From contig NZ_CP009285.1 in assembly GCF_000758665.1 (NCBI RefSeq), positions 434,001 through 498,000 of the forward strand: a DNA stretch of 64,000 nt, read 5' to 3'. Below are positions 9,257 through 17,547 of the stretch, in pieces (the first letter of the stretch is position 1; the number at the start of each line of letters is the position of its first letter). This stretch comes from Paenibacillus borealis (GTDB lineage Bacteria; Bacillota; Bacilli; Paenibacillales; Paenibacillaceae). The position numbers and the translations under genes were made by a program. A model generated the notes under the pieces. The model did no database searches. It was given only the letters and a program-made list of their open reading frames with translations, and had not been told where the DNA came from.

Positions 9257-10918
9257 GTGCAACATAACCTGAGTATTCTGCTGCAATTGTTTGAGCGGGC
9301 GGCGCTGCTGCTGATGTGTCTGTTCGTATTGACCCGGCTGCCGCGCTTTAAAGAGATTTTTGCCAAGGGGGCTTATGCGCCTCAGGAGCTGGCTATCGTA
9401 ACTGTCATCTTCAGCCTGTTCGCCATCTTCGGCACCTACAGCGGGATTAATGTGGAAGGGTCGCTCGTTAATGTGCGGATTATCGCCATTATGGCTGGCG
9501 GGATTCTCTTTGGCCCCTGGGTCGGACTGATTACCGGGCTTATATCGGGTGTACACCGTTTCCTGATTGACATCGGCGGGGTCACCTCGCTTCCGTGTCT
9601 AATTACAAGCATCACAGCAGGGGTTGTATCAGGGATCATCTACCGGCGCACCTCACCTGAACGACGCTGGATCGCCGGTATCGCAGCGGGAATGGCCTGT
9701 GAGGCGCTGACGATGGCGCTGATTCTGATTATGGCGGACCCTTATTCGCTGGGTGTGGATATCGTATCGAAGATTGCTTTTCCGATGATTATCGGTCAGA
9801 TCAGTGTCGGGCTGATTGTTACGCTTGTGCAGAGTGTCGAAGGGGAGAAGGAACGGATTGCGGCTAAGCAGTCCAAGCTTGCGCTGGATATTGCCAACAA
9901 GACACTTCCGTATTTCCGCAACATTAATCCAGAGTCGCTGCGTACCATCTGCGGGATTATCCAGGAGGATATCGGAGCGGATGCGGTGGCGATTACCGAT
10001 ACACGTTTCATTCTGGCCTATGTCGGTGTCGGTGAAGAGTATTATGCCGAGGCCAATGAGATTATCAGTGAAGAGACCAAGCAGACGCTGAAGAGCGGCG
10101 AGATCACCATCCGCGATGACGATACCGAGTACATGAACCGGGGCATCCGCTCGCTGATCATTATTCCGCTGAAGGAGAAGGGTGAAGTGACGGGAGCACT
10201 CAAGATTTACTACACCAATGCGCATAAAATCACCTATTCCCTGCAGGCAATGGCAGTCGGGCTGTCACAGATCATCTCTACACTAATGGAGGTTTCGCGG
10301 GTGGAGGGGATCAAGGAAATGGCCAACAAAGCTGAGCTGAAGGCGCTGCAGACGAGCATCAATCCCCATTTTCTGTTCAATGCGCTGAATGCCATTATCT
10401 CTTCGATCCGGATCGATCCGGACAAGGCGCGCGAGCTGATCGTCAACCTGTCGGGGTATATGAGATATAATCTGGAGCTGACCGATGAGTCTATAGATAT
10501 CCGGTACGAGCTGCAGCAGGTTCAGCATTATGTGGAGATTGAGAAGGCCCGCTTCGGCAGCCGCCTGACCGTTCTGTATGATATTGATGAGGTGGCGGTG
10601 CGTATTCCAAGCCTGATTATTCAGCCGCTGGTGGAGAACGCGATTGTCCACGGGATTTTGAAGGAGAAGGGCAATGGCACTGTAGAAATTTCAGTCAAAG
10701 ACCACGGGGACAGCGTAAGGGTGAGAATTGCCGACACCGGAGCGGGAATTAGTGAAGAGACGATTGCCAAGGTCTACAGCGGCAGCATGGAAGGTAACAA
10801 AATCGGGCTGTACAACGTGCACCAGCGGGTGAAGCTGATCTATGGCACGGGTCTGACGATCCACCGGCTTGCCAAGGGGACGGAAATTTACTTTGATGTG
10901 ACAAAGGAGCAGCGATGA
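9257..10918 (+). CDS. LytS-family sensor histidine kinase (5TM-LYT, GAF, HisKin)
   Basis: Membrane sensor kinase of about 553 residues. The first 190 residues hold six hydrophobic segments of the 5TM-LYT type, including the [16 protein letters not shown] motif characteristic of LytS/BtsS/YpdA sensors. A GAF-like region follows (about 210-350). The kinase core has [16 protein letters not shown] with the phospho-accepting His, and an HATPase with VENAIVHG and DTGAGI. The GTG at 9257 sits seven bases after GGAGG (9245-9249). Its stop overlaps the start of the response regulator (ATGA), so the two are translationally coupled. The neighbouring OFA transporter suggests sensing of a carboxylate such as pyruvate. 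Confidence 0.92.
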   Translation: MQHNLSILLQLFERAALLLMCLFVLTRLPRFKEIFAKGAYAPQELAIVTVIFSLFAIFGTYSGINVEGSLVNVRIIAIMAGGILFGPWVGLITGLISGVHRFLIDIGGVTSLPCLITSITAGVVSGIIYRRTSPERRWIAGIAAGMACEALTMALILIMADPYSLGVDIVSKIAFPMIIGQISVGLIVTLVQSVEGEKERIAAKQSKLALDIANKTLPYFRNINPESLRTICGIIQEDIGADAVAITDTRFILAYVGVGEEYYAEANEIISEETKQTLKSGEITIRDDDTEYMNRGIRSLIIIPLKEKGEVTGALKIYYTNAHKITYSLQAMAVGLSQIISTLMEVSRVEGIKEMANKAELKALQTSINPHFLFNALNAIISSIRIDPDKARELIVNLSGYMRYNLELTDESIDIRYELQQVQHYVEIEKARFGSRLTVLYDIDEVAVRIPSLIIQPLVENAIVHGILKEKGNGTVEISVKDHGDSVRVRIADTGAGISEETIAKVYSGSMEGNKIGLYNVHQRVKLIYGTGLTIHRLAKGTEIYFDVTKEQR

Positions 10919-11643
10919 GAGCAATAATTGTTGAGGATGAAGTGCTGGCGAGGCAGGAGCTTGTTTTTCTGATAAAGGCACACAGCAGTTTCGAGATTGC
11001 CGCCGAATTCGAAGACGGGCTGGACGCGCTGAAGTATCTGCAGACGGATGAGGTCGATGTGATTTTTCTGGATATTAATATCCCTTCGGTTGACGGCGTG
11101 CTGCTGGCCCATAATATTAGCCGTTTCGCGGTCAAGCCCTATATTGTGTTCATCACGGCCTATAAGGAGCATGCCGCCGAGGCGTTCGAGATCGAAGCGT
11201 TCGACTATATCCTGAAGCCTTACAGCGAGACGCGGATCAAAGCGATGCTGCAGAAGCTGGAGGGTGCCATTGCGGCCGGGAGCCGCAAGAGTGAAGAGCC
11301 GGTCAAGCTCAGCAGCAGTAAGGTCAATCTGTGGAAAAATGAAAAGATCATCGTCGTCGATGCCGACGAGATCTACTATGCTTCGGCGCAGGAGAAGACA
11401 ACGAGCGTCATTACCAAAGATGAGGAGTACAGCATGGCCTTGAGCATCAGCGAATTTCACAGCCGCCTGCCGCAGGACCGGTTCTTCCGCTGTCACCGTT
11501 CCTATCTCGTCAATCTGTCCAAGATTAAGGAGATCATCCCCTGGTTCAACAATACCTATCTGCTCCGGCTGCGCGATTTGGACTTCGAGGTGCCGGTCAG
11601 CCGCGGCAAGGTGAAGGAATTCAGGCAGATCATGCGCCTCTAG
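10915..11643 (+). CDS. LytTR-family response regulator
   Basis: A 242-residue DNA-binding regulator, partner of the overlapping LytS kinase. Residues 1-120 form the receiver, with the acidic pair VEDE, the phospho-acceptor in VIFLDINIP and the LKPY lysine. Residues about 140-242 are a LytTR domain ([42 protein letters not shown]), which binds direct repeats spaced by two helical turns. Just such a repeat lies 2 bp after the stop codon (11645-11675), in front of the transporter gene, which is its likely target. Confidence 0.93.
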   Translation: MRAIIVEDEVLARQELVFLIKAHSSFEIAAEFEDGLDALKYLQTDEVDVIFLDINIPSVDGVLLAHNISRFAVKPYIVFITAYKEHAAEAFEIEAFDYILKPYSETRIKAMLQKLEGAIAAGSRKSEEPVKLSSSKVNLWKNEKIIVVDADEIYYASAQEKTTSVITKDEEYSMALSISEFHSRLPQDRFFRCHRSYLVNLSKIKEIIPWFNNTYLLRLRDLDFEVPVSRGKVKEFRQIMRL

Positions 11644-11644
11644 C

Positions 11645-11675
11645 GGCAGTTCATTCCCCGTTTGCGTCATCTCAT
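11645..11675 (+). promoter_or_regulatory. LytTR (YpdB-like) direct-repeat operator
   Basis: GGCAGTTCAT (11645-11654) and GTCATCTCAT (11666-11675) are separated by 11 bp, a 21-bp repeat distance. From memory, the E. coli YpdB site at yhjX is GGCATTTCAT, N11, GGCATTTCAT; each half-site here matches it at most positions. It ends ten bases upstream of the -35 region, a typical activator position. Confidence 0.7.
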
Positions 11676-11684
11676 TCCGGATTT

Positions 11685-11713
11685 CTCTTAAGTCAGCATC
11701 CTTTCGCTACAAT
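11685..11713 (+). promoter_or_regulatory. activator-dependent promoter of the OFA transporter
   Basis: TACAAT at 11708-11713 is a good -10. The sequence 17 bp upstream (CTCTTA, 11685-11690) is a poor -35, which fits dependence on the LytTR regulator bound just upstream. A 12-bp direct repeat (TTGAAGCGATAC/TTGAAGCGACAC, about 11732-11755) lies in the leader. Confidence 0.5.
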
Positions 11714-11779
11714 GAAGAGGCAAAGCAAGCCTTGAAGCGATACTTGAAGCGACACTAGAGAGAAAGAGGGAATGAACCC

Positions 11780-13048
11780 ATGACTACAACTACGCCAAGC
11801 AGCAAGCGGTGGCTCATCGTGCTGGGTACAGTGATTATGCAAATGGGGCTGGGTACGATCTACACCTGGAGCCTGTTCAATGCCCATCTTGTCAGCAAAT
11901 TCGGCTGGGAGCTCAGCTCTGTTTCGATAACTTTTTCCATCACCAGCTTTGCCCTGGCCTTCGCGACACTATTCGCGGGGAAACTGCAGGACCGGTTCGG
12001 CCTCCGCAGACTGACCGCTGCTGCCGGGATTATGCTGGGGCTTGGTCTGATTCTAAGTTCACAGGCCAGCTCCCTCCCGATGTTCTACCTGCTGGCTGGC
12101 GTAGTTGTAGGGTACGCAGACGGTACAGCGTATATTACTTCACTCTCCAACCTGATTAAGTGGTTCCCGAAGAATAAGGGACTGATCTCCGGAGTATCCG
12201 TAGGTGCTTACGGTACGGGCAGTCTGATCTTCAAATATATCAACAGCAGCCTGATTGAGTCGGCGGGCGTGTCGAATGCTTTTCTGTACTGGGGCTTCAT
12301 GGTGATGATTATGATCGTAATCGGCTCAATGCTGGTCCGGGAAGCGCCAGTGGCGGCCCCGGCACCAGCGGATATGCCTGCCGGGAATCGCATGAAGACA
12401 GCCGCTGGAGCTGTTATCGCGCCGAAAGACTACACTGTTAAAGAAATGCTCCGCACGAAGGAAGCTTACCTGCTGTTCGTGATCTTCTTCACCGCCTGTA
12501 TGAGCGGCCTCTATCTGATCGGCATCGTGAAGGATATCGGTGTGCAGCTGGCCGGACTGGATGTTGCGGCAGCAGCGAATGCTGTAGCGATGATCGCGAT
12601 CTTCAATACGGCCGGGCGCCTGATTCTGGGTGCATTATCCGACCGCATGAGCCGCTTGAAGCTGATTAGTGTAACGCTGGCTGTTACGGCGGTAGCGATG
12701 TTTACTCTCAGCTACGCCACCCTCAGCTACGGTATATTCTTCACCTGTGTGGCGGCGATCGCCTTCTGCTTCGGCGGTAATATTACCGTATTCCCGGCGA
12801 TTGTCAGCGACTTCTTCGGCCTGAAGAACCACAGCAAGAACTATGGCGTTGTCTATCAGGGCTTCGGCATCGGTGCGTTGTCCGGCTCGTTCATCGCCGC
12901 ATTCCTGGGCGGGTTCAAGCCTACGTTCATCGTAATTGGTCTGCTGTGTATCCTGGCCTGCATCCTGGCGGTTTCCCTGAAGCCTCCGGTAGCAGGGCAG
13001 GCAAAAGTAAAGGGAATGAGCCTGAAGCCTTCACGGCATACGGCTTAA
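11780..13048 (+). CDS. OFA-family MFS transporter (YhjX-like)
   Basis: A 422-residue major facilitator with twelve predicted helices. The N-terminus (MQMGLGTIYTWSLFNAHLVS) is the hallmark of the oxalate/formate antiporter (OFA) family, which includes E. coli YhjX. GKLQDRFGLRR is the cytoplasmic loop 2-3 signature, and DRMSRLK is its repeat after helix 8. The gene is preceded by a LytS/LytTR pair, the same regulator type that controls yhjX, so uptake or exchange of pyruvate or a related carboxylate is the best guess. The family also includes lactate and oxalate carriers. Confidence 0.88.
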   Translation: MTTTTPSSKRWLIVLGTVIMQMGLGTIYTWSLFNAHLVSKFGWELSSVSITFSITSFALAFATLFAGKLQDRFGLRRLTAAAGIMLGLGLILSSQASSLPMFYLLAGVVVGYADGTAYITSLSNLIKWFPKNKGLISGVSVGAYGTGSLIFKYINSSLIESAGVSNAFLYWGFMVMIMIVIGSMLVREAPVAAPAPADMPAGNRMKTAAGAVIAPKDYTVKEMLRTKEAYLLFVIFFTACMSGLYLIGIVKDIGVQLAGLDVAAAANAVAMIAIFNTAGRLILGALSDRMSRLKLISVTLAVTAVAMFTLSYATLSYGIFFTCVAAIAFCFGGNITVFPAIVSDFFGLKNHSKNYGVVYQGFGIGALSGSFIAAFLGGFKPTFIVIGLLCILACILAVSLKPPVAGQAKVKGMSLKPSRHTA

Positions 13049-13177
13049 CCATATAGAGATTGATGTTGGCTTGAAAGAGATATAGACAAAGAGGATGTTA
13101 TGCAACGGGAACGACGGCTACGCAGAGTGGTTCCGGGGAAACGAACAGTTCCCATGAAATGAACAGTTTCAAAGAAG

Positions 13178-13220
13178 AGATATCCCTAAATCCGCAGTTG
13201 CGGCGGGGATATCTTTTTTT
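13178..13220 (+). terminator. terminator after the OFA transporter
   Basis: AGATATCCC (13178-13186) pairs with GGGATATCT (13206-13214), with a GCAGTTGC-containing loop, followed by a run of T. The gap 13049-13351 otherwise holds only a possible 20-codon basic reading frame (13100-13162), discussed in the findings. Confidence 0.85.
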
Positions 13221-13351
13221 ATTGCAAAGAGATGGATAGACCGGCTGCAGAAATTTACAATAAATTATTAGAATTGAGAACATTATGCAACTAATGAAAT
13301 TGGCATTCGTTTTATGCTTAATATTAATAAACGGTTGAAGGAGAAGGGCAT

Positions 13352-13945
13352 TTGAAGCAGATGAAACGGATCGGTGTTCTAGCATTACTGTTGCTGTCGG
13401 CCTGTTCCAATAACGCTACTACGCAAGGAGGCGCAGAGAAATTAACGCTCTCCCCGGATGTAGCGCTGCAGGCTCCGCCATCAGAAACAGGGCAGACCAG
13501 AATGGAAGCGAGAAGCAGACTTGTTCTATATGAGCTTGATCCTGCATGGTTTGAGAGGAAGACGAGTGAAATTCCCGGCTACAGCAAGGGGGATATTATC
13601 TTTTATGAGCAGGGCGCTGTAGACAGCTTCAATCAGGGGCATAGTGTAACCTGGCATGATCCGCTGGTGCAGACGCTGCAGAATCTAGCAAATCTTATCC
13701 CCTATGATTATTTGCGGGATGCAGAGATTGGAGAACAATTAAGCAGGAAGCCTGCGGGTCCGGAGGAAACCCGGAAGATCATTACGCATGAAGGCGTTAT
13801 GTTCACACAAATGATATGGAATAAGGCTGGCCGCACAGCTGAAGTGGAGGTTAGTGTCCCGGATGGTGATTATTATCAGGTCTTCCTGCGCTCTGGCACG
13901 GACTCGGATATTATGATTATTCAGAAAATTATTTGGATGAAATGA
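13352..13945 (+). CDS. putative lipoprotein of unknown function
   Basis: A 197-residue protein with a lipoprotein signal: KRIGVLALLLLSAC near the N-terminus, with Cys as the predicted lipidated residue. The mature part is hydrophilic and has no motif I recognise. TTG at 13352 lies eight bases after AAGGAG (13338-13343) and is the better start; ATG at 13361 is possible. It is followed closely by the ECF sigma gene, with no clear terminator between them, so it may be envelope-related and co-transcribed. Confidence 0.7.
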   Translation: MKQMKRIGVLALLLLSACSNNATTQGGAEKLTLSPDVALQAPPSETGQTRMEARSRLVLYELDPAWFERKTSEIPGYSKGDIIFYEQGAVDSFNQGHSVTWHDPLVQTLQNLANLIPYDYLRDAEIGEQLSRKPAGPEETRKIITHEGVMFTQMIWNKAGRTAEVEVSVPDGDYYQVFLRSGTDSDIMIIQKIIWMK

Positions 13946-14035
13946 AGCACTGCCAGATCTGGTTACGCCGGGAATTTTACCGGAACAGGCACTTTTCACC
14001 GGAGCCAAGTGTTATAGAGTTATACAAGCAAGGAG

Positions 14036-14647
14036 GTGAGGGCAACGTCACAGGAGCATTTGCCGGATAGGCAGCAGGTGGAGGAAATCATTATCAGGGT
14101 ACAGGCGGGGGAGCAGGAGTGTTTCTCCTATATTGTGGATCTGTATCAGCAGCCGGTGTACCGGTACTGCTGCCGGATGCTGGGGAACAAGCAGGATGCT
14201 GAGGATGCGGTGCAGGATGTGCTGGTCAAAGCCTATCAATCCATCAGGGGGTACAAGCCCGCAGTTAGCTTTCCGGCTTGGTTGTACCGGATCGCCGGGA
14301 ATCATTGTCTGAATCTGCTGCGCCGGCGCCGCATGCAGGGACACTTCCTGCGGTTGTTTCGTTCCGATACGGCAGCGGCCAGTCCGGAGCAGGTGCTGGA
14401 GGAGCGGCTATACAGTCCGGCGCTTGAGGCTGCGATTGGACGACTGTCGCTGGAGGAGCGGAATTTACTTGTGCTGCGGGTATTTGAAGAGCAGACCTTT
14501 CTCGAGATAAGCGCCATTCTGAACATTAGTCCTAACGCACTGCATAAAAGAATGGAGCGGATCAAACGTAAAGTGCGGGAAACGATGCAAGCGGAGGAGG
14601 GGATATCATGGAACGGGCAGGAATCGGCAATGAATACCAAGATATAA
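14036..14647 (+). CDS. ECF-type RNA polymerase sigma factor
   Basis: About 203 residues. Region 2 includes FSYIVDLYQQPVYRYCCRMLG and the DAEDAVQDVLVKAYQSI helix, and region 4 includes LSLEERNLLVLRVFEEQTFLEISAIL with a helix-turn-helix. It would direct core polymerase to promoters of an envelope or stress regulon. The 5' end is uncertain: a very strong SD (AAGGAGGTGA, 14030-14039) overlaps the GTG at 14036, and no ATG follows in frame at normal spacing. It overlaps the next gene by 40 bp, the usual sigma/anti-sigma arrangement. Confidence 0.88.
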   Translation: MRATSQEHLPDRQQVEEIIIRVQAGEQECFSYIVDLYQQPVYRYCCRMLGNKQDAEDAVQDVLVKAYQSIRGYKPAVSFPAWLYRIAGNHCLNLLRRRRMQGHFLRLFRSDTAAASPEQVLEERLYSPALEAAIGRLSLEERNLLVLRVFEEQTFLEISAILNISPNALHKRMERIKRKVRETMQAEEGISWNGQESAMNTKI

Positions 14648-15588
14648 GAGACGCTGCAGTCCGTGAGGAGCAGCTGCCTGGGATTGAGGTGACGGAAAGG
14701 GTAATGACCCGCGTACGGGAAACGGGTCAGAGGCAGAGCCTGCGCGGGATCAGATTTGCCGGTAAAACGGCAGCGTTCACAGGGATGCTGGTTATGCTGC
14801 TGATCACAGTAACGGCGTATGCTGCCTCGGAGTATATTCAGATCCGGAATAAGGCAGGCGAGGTTAAGGTGCAGCATTATGCGCCGGATCTGAAGCCGCA
14901 GGGAATAGCCCCTTATTACCAATATTTATGGAAGCTGATGGATTTTGCCAAACCCGGGGAACTGATCGCTTATTTCAATAGGGGAGAGAAGCTTCCCGAA
15001 GGAGCGAAATCGGCACTGCAGTTTACAAGCAAGGAGCTGCGGCTGACCGATTATCCGGCTTTTCTGGGAGAGCTGAACAAATTGAAGACGCCTATATTGC
15101 CCAAGGAAGCCGGAGGTTATGAATTTAAGTACGGCACGATATACCCCCGCTTACCCTCAGCCGAGGAACGCGAAGAAAACCCGCTTTACCGTCAGACTCT
15201 TGACGAATTGATTGCTGAGGCGAGGCAGAATACCGGCCGTAACCTGTTCATGAAGGCGGTCCCGTGGACCGAAGCGGCGTCTATTGGGGGCAAGTACACC
15301 AAGCAGGGGGCGGTCATTGAAATAGGAGCCACCTTACTGGATGGGGGCAATATGCAGGTATATCAGGATACGAACAACACGGTGGAGAAACTTGAGGTAG
15401 AGGGAAGAGAGATTATCTACAATTTTGTAAGCAGACCGGAGATAAAGCCCAGCTTCAGCTACCATTACCTGAACTGGTACAATGAGCAGCAGGATGCCTA
15501 TTACATTGTCACCACCTATGGTGATAGAGAGTTGACCAAGGCGCAGCTGCTGGATTTGGCAGGTGAATTGATCCGGGGCGGGTTGTAG
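14608..15588 (+). CDS. putative anti-sigma/regulatory membrane protein
   Basis: A 326-residue protein with a short cytoplasmic N-terminus, one membrane helix at about 53-72 (AAFTGMLVMLLITVTAYA) and a large extracytoplasmic domain with no catalytic motif that I recognise. It overlaps the ECF sigma gene by 40 bp and has its own GGAGGAGGGG site. By position it is the likely anti-sigma factor, but it lacks the zinc-binding HxxxCxxC motif of ZAS domains. The outer domain may therefore sense an envelope signal by another mechanism. Confidence 0.7.
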   Translation: MERAGIGNEYQDIRDAAVREEQLPGIEVTERVMTRVRETGQRQSLRGIRFAGKTAAFTGMLVMLLITVTAYAASEYIQIRNKAGEVKVQHYAPDLKPQGIAPYYQYLWKLMDFAKPGELIAYFNRGEKLPEGAKSALQFTSKELRLTDYPAFLGELNKLKTPILPKEAGGYEFKYGTIYPRLPSAEEREENPLYRQTLDELIAEARQNTGRNLFMKAVPWTEAASIGGKYTKQGAVIEIGATLLDGGNMQVYQDTNNTVEKLEVEGREIIYNFVSRPEIKPSFSYHYLNWYNEQQDAYYIVTTYGDRELTKAQLLDLAGELIRGGL

Positions 15589-15608
15589 GCGAAGCAGCAG
15601 CTTGAAGC

Positions 15609-15658
15609 GGCCCGGTAGACACCTCATCTTCCGCAGGGAGCGGAGGGGCTACCGGGCC
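15609..15658. terminator. hairpin between convergent genes, weak terminator
   Basis: GGCCCGGTAG (15609-15618) pairs with CTACCGGGCC (15649-15658), and an inner CTTCCGC/GCGGAG hairpin extends it. No T-run follows on either strand, so it could be an RNA-stabilising structure rather than a terminator. Confidence 0.4.
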
Positions 15659-15861
15659 TCCGCCTGATTCCGCAGCTGCTCCAGCCTGGAATACGGAATA
15701 TGCAGCGTGAGTTCATCCAGTTCGGGAGAAGGGAACCAGTCGGTCTTAAGGCCTCCTCCGTCAGTTTTAACCACATGGGTAACTGAAAAGGGTGGCATAT
15801 AAATATTGTGATGAACCAAGGGCTTCACCACAATGCTCTCCCGATCTTGAAGCACAATCAA
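15649..15861 (-). pseudogene. C-terminal cupin half cut off by an amber codon
   Basis: This stretch continues the MerR-cupin gene in the same frame directly after its TAG. It carries what looks like the second cupin motif (MPPFSVTHVV) and a C-terminal tail of about 70 residues. It begins with TTG next to the stop, with no ribosome site, so independent translation is unlikely. With the upstream part it would make one protein of about 301 residues. Confidence 0.7.
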
Positions 15862-16554
15862 CTACAGCCGGCCCGCCGCGTCCATTCCGGCGTATACAAT
15901 CCACCCGTGCTGCACAATGTAGGTCTCAGCAATTTCTTTGTGATAGTGGCTGTGTTGCCATCCGCCTTGACCGGGTGCTTCCGTCCGGATATAGGCACTT
16001 CCGTCTGAGCTGAGCAGGCGGAAGCGCCGTTCTCCGCTAGGCATTTGCTGATGCAGTGTCTGGATGCCATGCGTCCGGGCCTCTTCGGGTGTAATAACGG
16101 CAGGGGCGGCATCCTGCTGGCTTGGAGGATGGATACTGTCTCCGGGTACCTCACAATTGTTGCTGGCGATATCAGGATTGCCGGCGAGTTCGCGGAAATG
16201 CTGCAGCTTATAACGGATGATCCGCTGTGTCTCCTGAAGCTGGGCGATCTCGGCGCTGAGGGCGTCATGATGCGCTTCAAGCAGGCTGTACCGTTCCGCG
16301 AGTGCCCCTGAGCCCTGACGGGTAAGCTCAAGATATTGCTTGATTTCTTCCAGGGTCATGCCTGTAGCCTTCAGGCGCATCACGAAGCGGATGCCGAGAA
16401 TCTGATCTCTGGTGTAGCGCCTGTGGCCGTTGGGCTTGCGTTCAGCATAAGGCAGCAGCCCAATCCGTTCATAATAGCGTATTGTATCCTCAGTCAGGCC
16501 GGTCAGCTCCGCAGCCTGCCTGATAGACGTTACAATCTCGGGTATTTCCTGCAT
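15862..16554 (-). CDS. MerR-family regulator with cupin domain, C-terminus lost
   Basis: A 230-residue product. Residues 10-78 are a MerR winged helix (SIRQAAELTGLTEDTIRYYERIGLL then HRRYTRDQILGIRFVMRLK), followed by the dimerisation coiled coil (about 80-125). From about 165 a cupin sensor begins (GGWQHSHYHKEIAETYIV), but a TAG at 15864-15862 ends it in mid-fold, and the rest of the cupin continues in frame. DNA binding and dimerisation should survive; ligand sensing is probably lost unless the stop is read through. The start follows GGGAGGA. It lies 27 bp after the short-chain dehydrogenase and probably autoregulates that operon. Confidence 0.82.
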   Translation of the reverse strand: MQEIPEIVTSIRQAAELTGLTEDTIRYYERIGLLPYAERKPNGHRRYTRDQILGIRFVMRLKATGMTLEEIKQYLELTRQGSGALAERYSLLEAHHDALSAEIAQLQETQRIIRYKLQHFRELAGNPDIASNNCEVPGDSIHPPSQQDAAPAVITPEEARTHGIQTLHQQMPSGERRFRLLSSDGSAYIRTEAPGQGGWQHSHYHKEIAETYIVQHGWIVYAGMDAAGRL

Positions 16555-16581
16555 AACTGTGTCCTCCCAGGGGGAATTAGG

Positions 16582-17310
16582 TTACCAAGGAACTTCGCCG
16601 TTCTCGTCGAAGAATCCTCCTGTGGGCCCGTTCTCATCCAGCGTAGCCAGGGTGACGGCGATGCCTGCTGCTTGCTGAACGGTTCTCAGTCCTCTGAATC
16701 CATTCAGGTCTGTAGCGGTATAGCCGGGATCGGCAGCATTGATTTTGAGCGGGGAATCCTTGTATTGCTTGGCAAAAAGTATTGTCGCCATATTGAGCGC
16801 TGCCTTGGAGCTGTTATAGGCAAGCGGGCTGATCATGGCAAACTCGAAATCGGGGTTGCTGTTGTGGGCTAAGGAGCCGAGCCCGCTGGAGACATTGACA
16901 ATCCGTCCAGCCGGAGACTGCAGCAATAAAGGGAGCATGGCCTGAATGACGGCAACCGTGCCGAAAAAGTTGGTATCGAACGTAGTCCTTAGGTCCCTGC
17001 CCGGAAGCAGGCCGGGGGCGGCACCTTTGTCGATGGCGATGCCTGCATTATTAATCAGAACGTCGAGACGGGTATAATCTTCAGCGATCCTCGCGGCAGC
17101 AGTCTGGATACTGTCCTGATCGTTCAGGTCAAGCTTAATGAAGCGGGCATCTATACTCTCCTGCGCGAGCGCCTCGGCGGCTACACACCCCTTAAGTTCA
17201 TCCCGTGATCCCATCAGAACCGTATATCCCAGTGATCCCAGCTGTCTTGCAGTTTCGAAGCCAATTCCTTTGTTTGCACCTGTTATTAGGACGGTTTTAC
17301 TTGATCTCAT
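16582..17310 (-). CDS. short-chain dehydrogenase/reductase
   Basis: A 242-residue NAD(P)-dependent oxidoreductase of the classical SDR type. It has TGANKGIG (cofactor), DVLINNAGIA, the catalytic Ser in VNVSSGLG and YNSSK (catalytic Tyr and Lys). The C-terminus TGGFFDENGEVPW resembles plant carbonyl-reductase-like SDRs that act on small carbonyl compounds. The ATG at 17310 follows AAGGAGG. It is the first gene of an operon with the MerR regulator, driven by a promoter with a MerR-type palindrome. Induction by a reactive carbonyl is an inference. Confidence 0.92.
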   Translation of the reverse strand: MRSSKTVLITGANKGIGFETARQLGSLGYTVLMGSRDELKGCVAAEALAQESIDARFIKLDLNDQDSIQTAAARIAEDYTRLDVLINNAGIAIDKGAAPGLLPGRDLRTTFDTNFFGTVAVIQAMLPLLLQSPAGRIVNVSSGLGSLAHNSNPDFEFAMISPLAYNSSKAALNMATILFAKQYKDSPLKINAADPGYTATDLNGFRGLRTVQQAAGIAVTLATLDENGPTGGFFDENGEVPW

Positions 17311-17359
17311 AGATGGCTCCTCCTTGTCTAATGTGAAGCTGTGCGGCCTGCCTGATTCG

Positions 17360-17390
17360 AATGTACTACTTGGAGTACGCTCAAAGTCAA
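17360..17390 (-). promoter_or_regulatory. MerR-type promoter with palindromic operator
   Basis: On the minus strand, TTGACT (17390-17385) and TACATT (17365-17360) are separated by 19 bp, the overlong spacer of MerR-activated promoters. Within it lies the inverted repeat CTTTGAGCGTACTCCAAG (17386-17369). The MerR gene is second in this operon. Confidence 0.78.
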
Positions 17391-17453
17391 GCGGACCGGT
17401 GAAAATAAATCGTAACCGTCCCGCTGGTATAGCGGAGCGGAACAGAACAAAGA

Positions 17454-17491
17454 AAGGCATCCGGAAGAGCAGCTGCTCTTCCGGATGCCTT
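17454..17491 (-). terminator. terminator of the odhAB operon
   Basis: A perfect 38-nt palindrome (arms AAGGCATCCGGAAGAGCAG and its complement). On the minus strand it is followed by TTTCTTTGTT, matching transcription coming from odhB. Confidence 0.88.
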
Positions 17492-17547
17492 GATGTCTAT
17501 TCGTATGGGCTGGGCTGAAGGGCTCCCGCAGAGAGGTGTGGAGGGAA

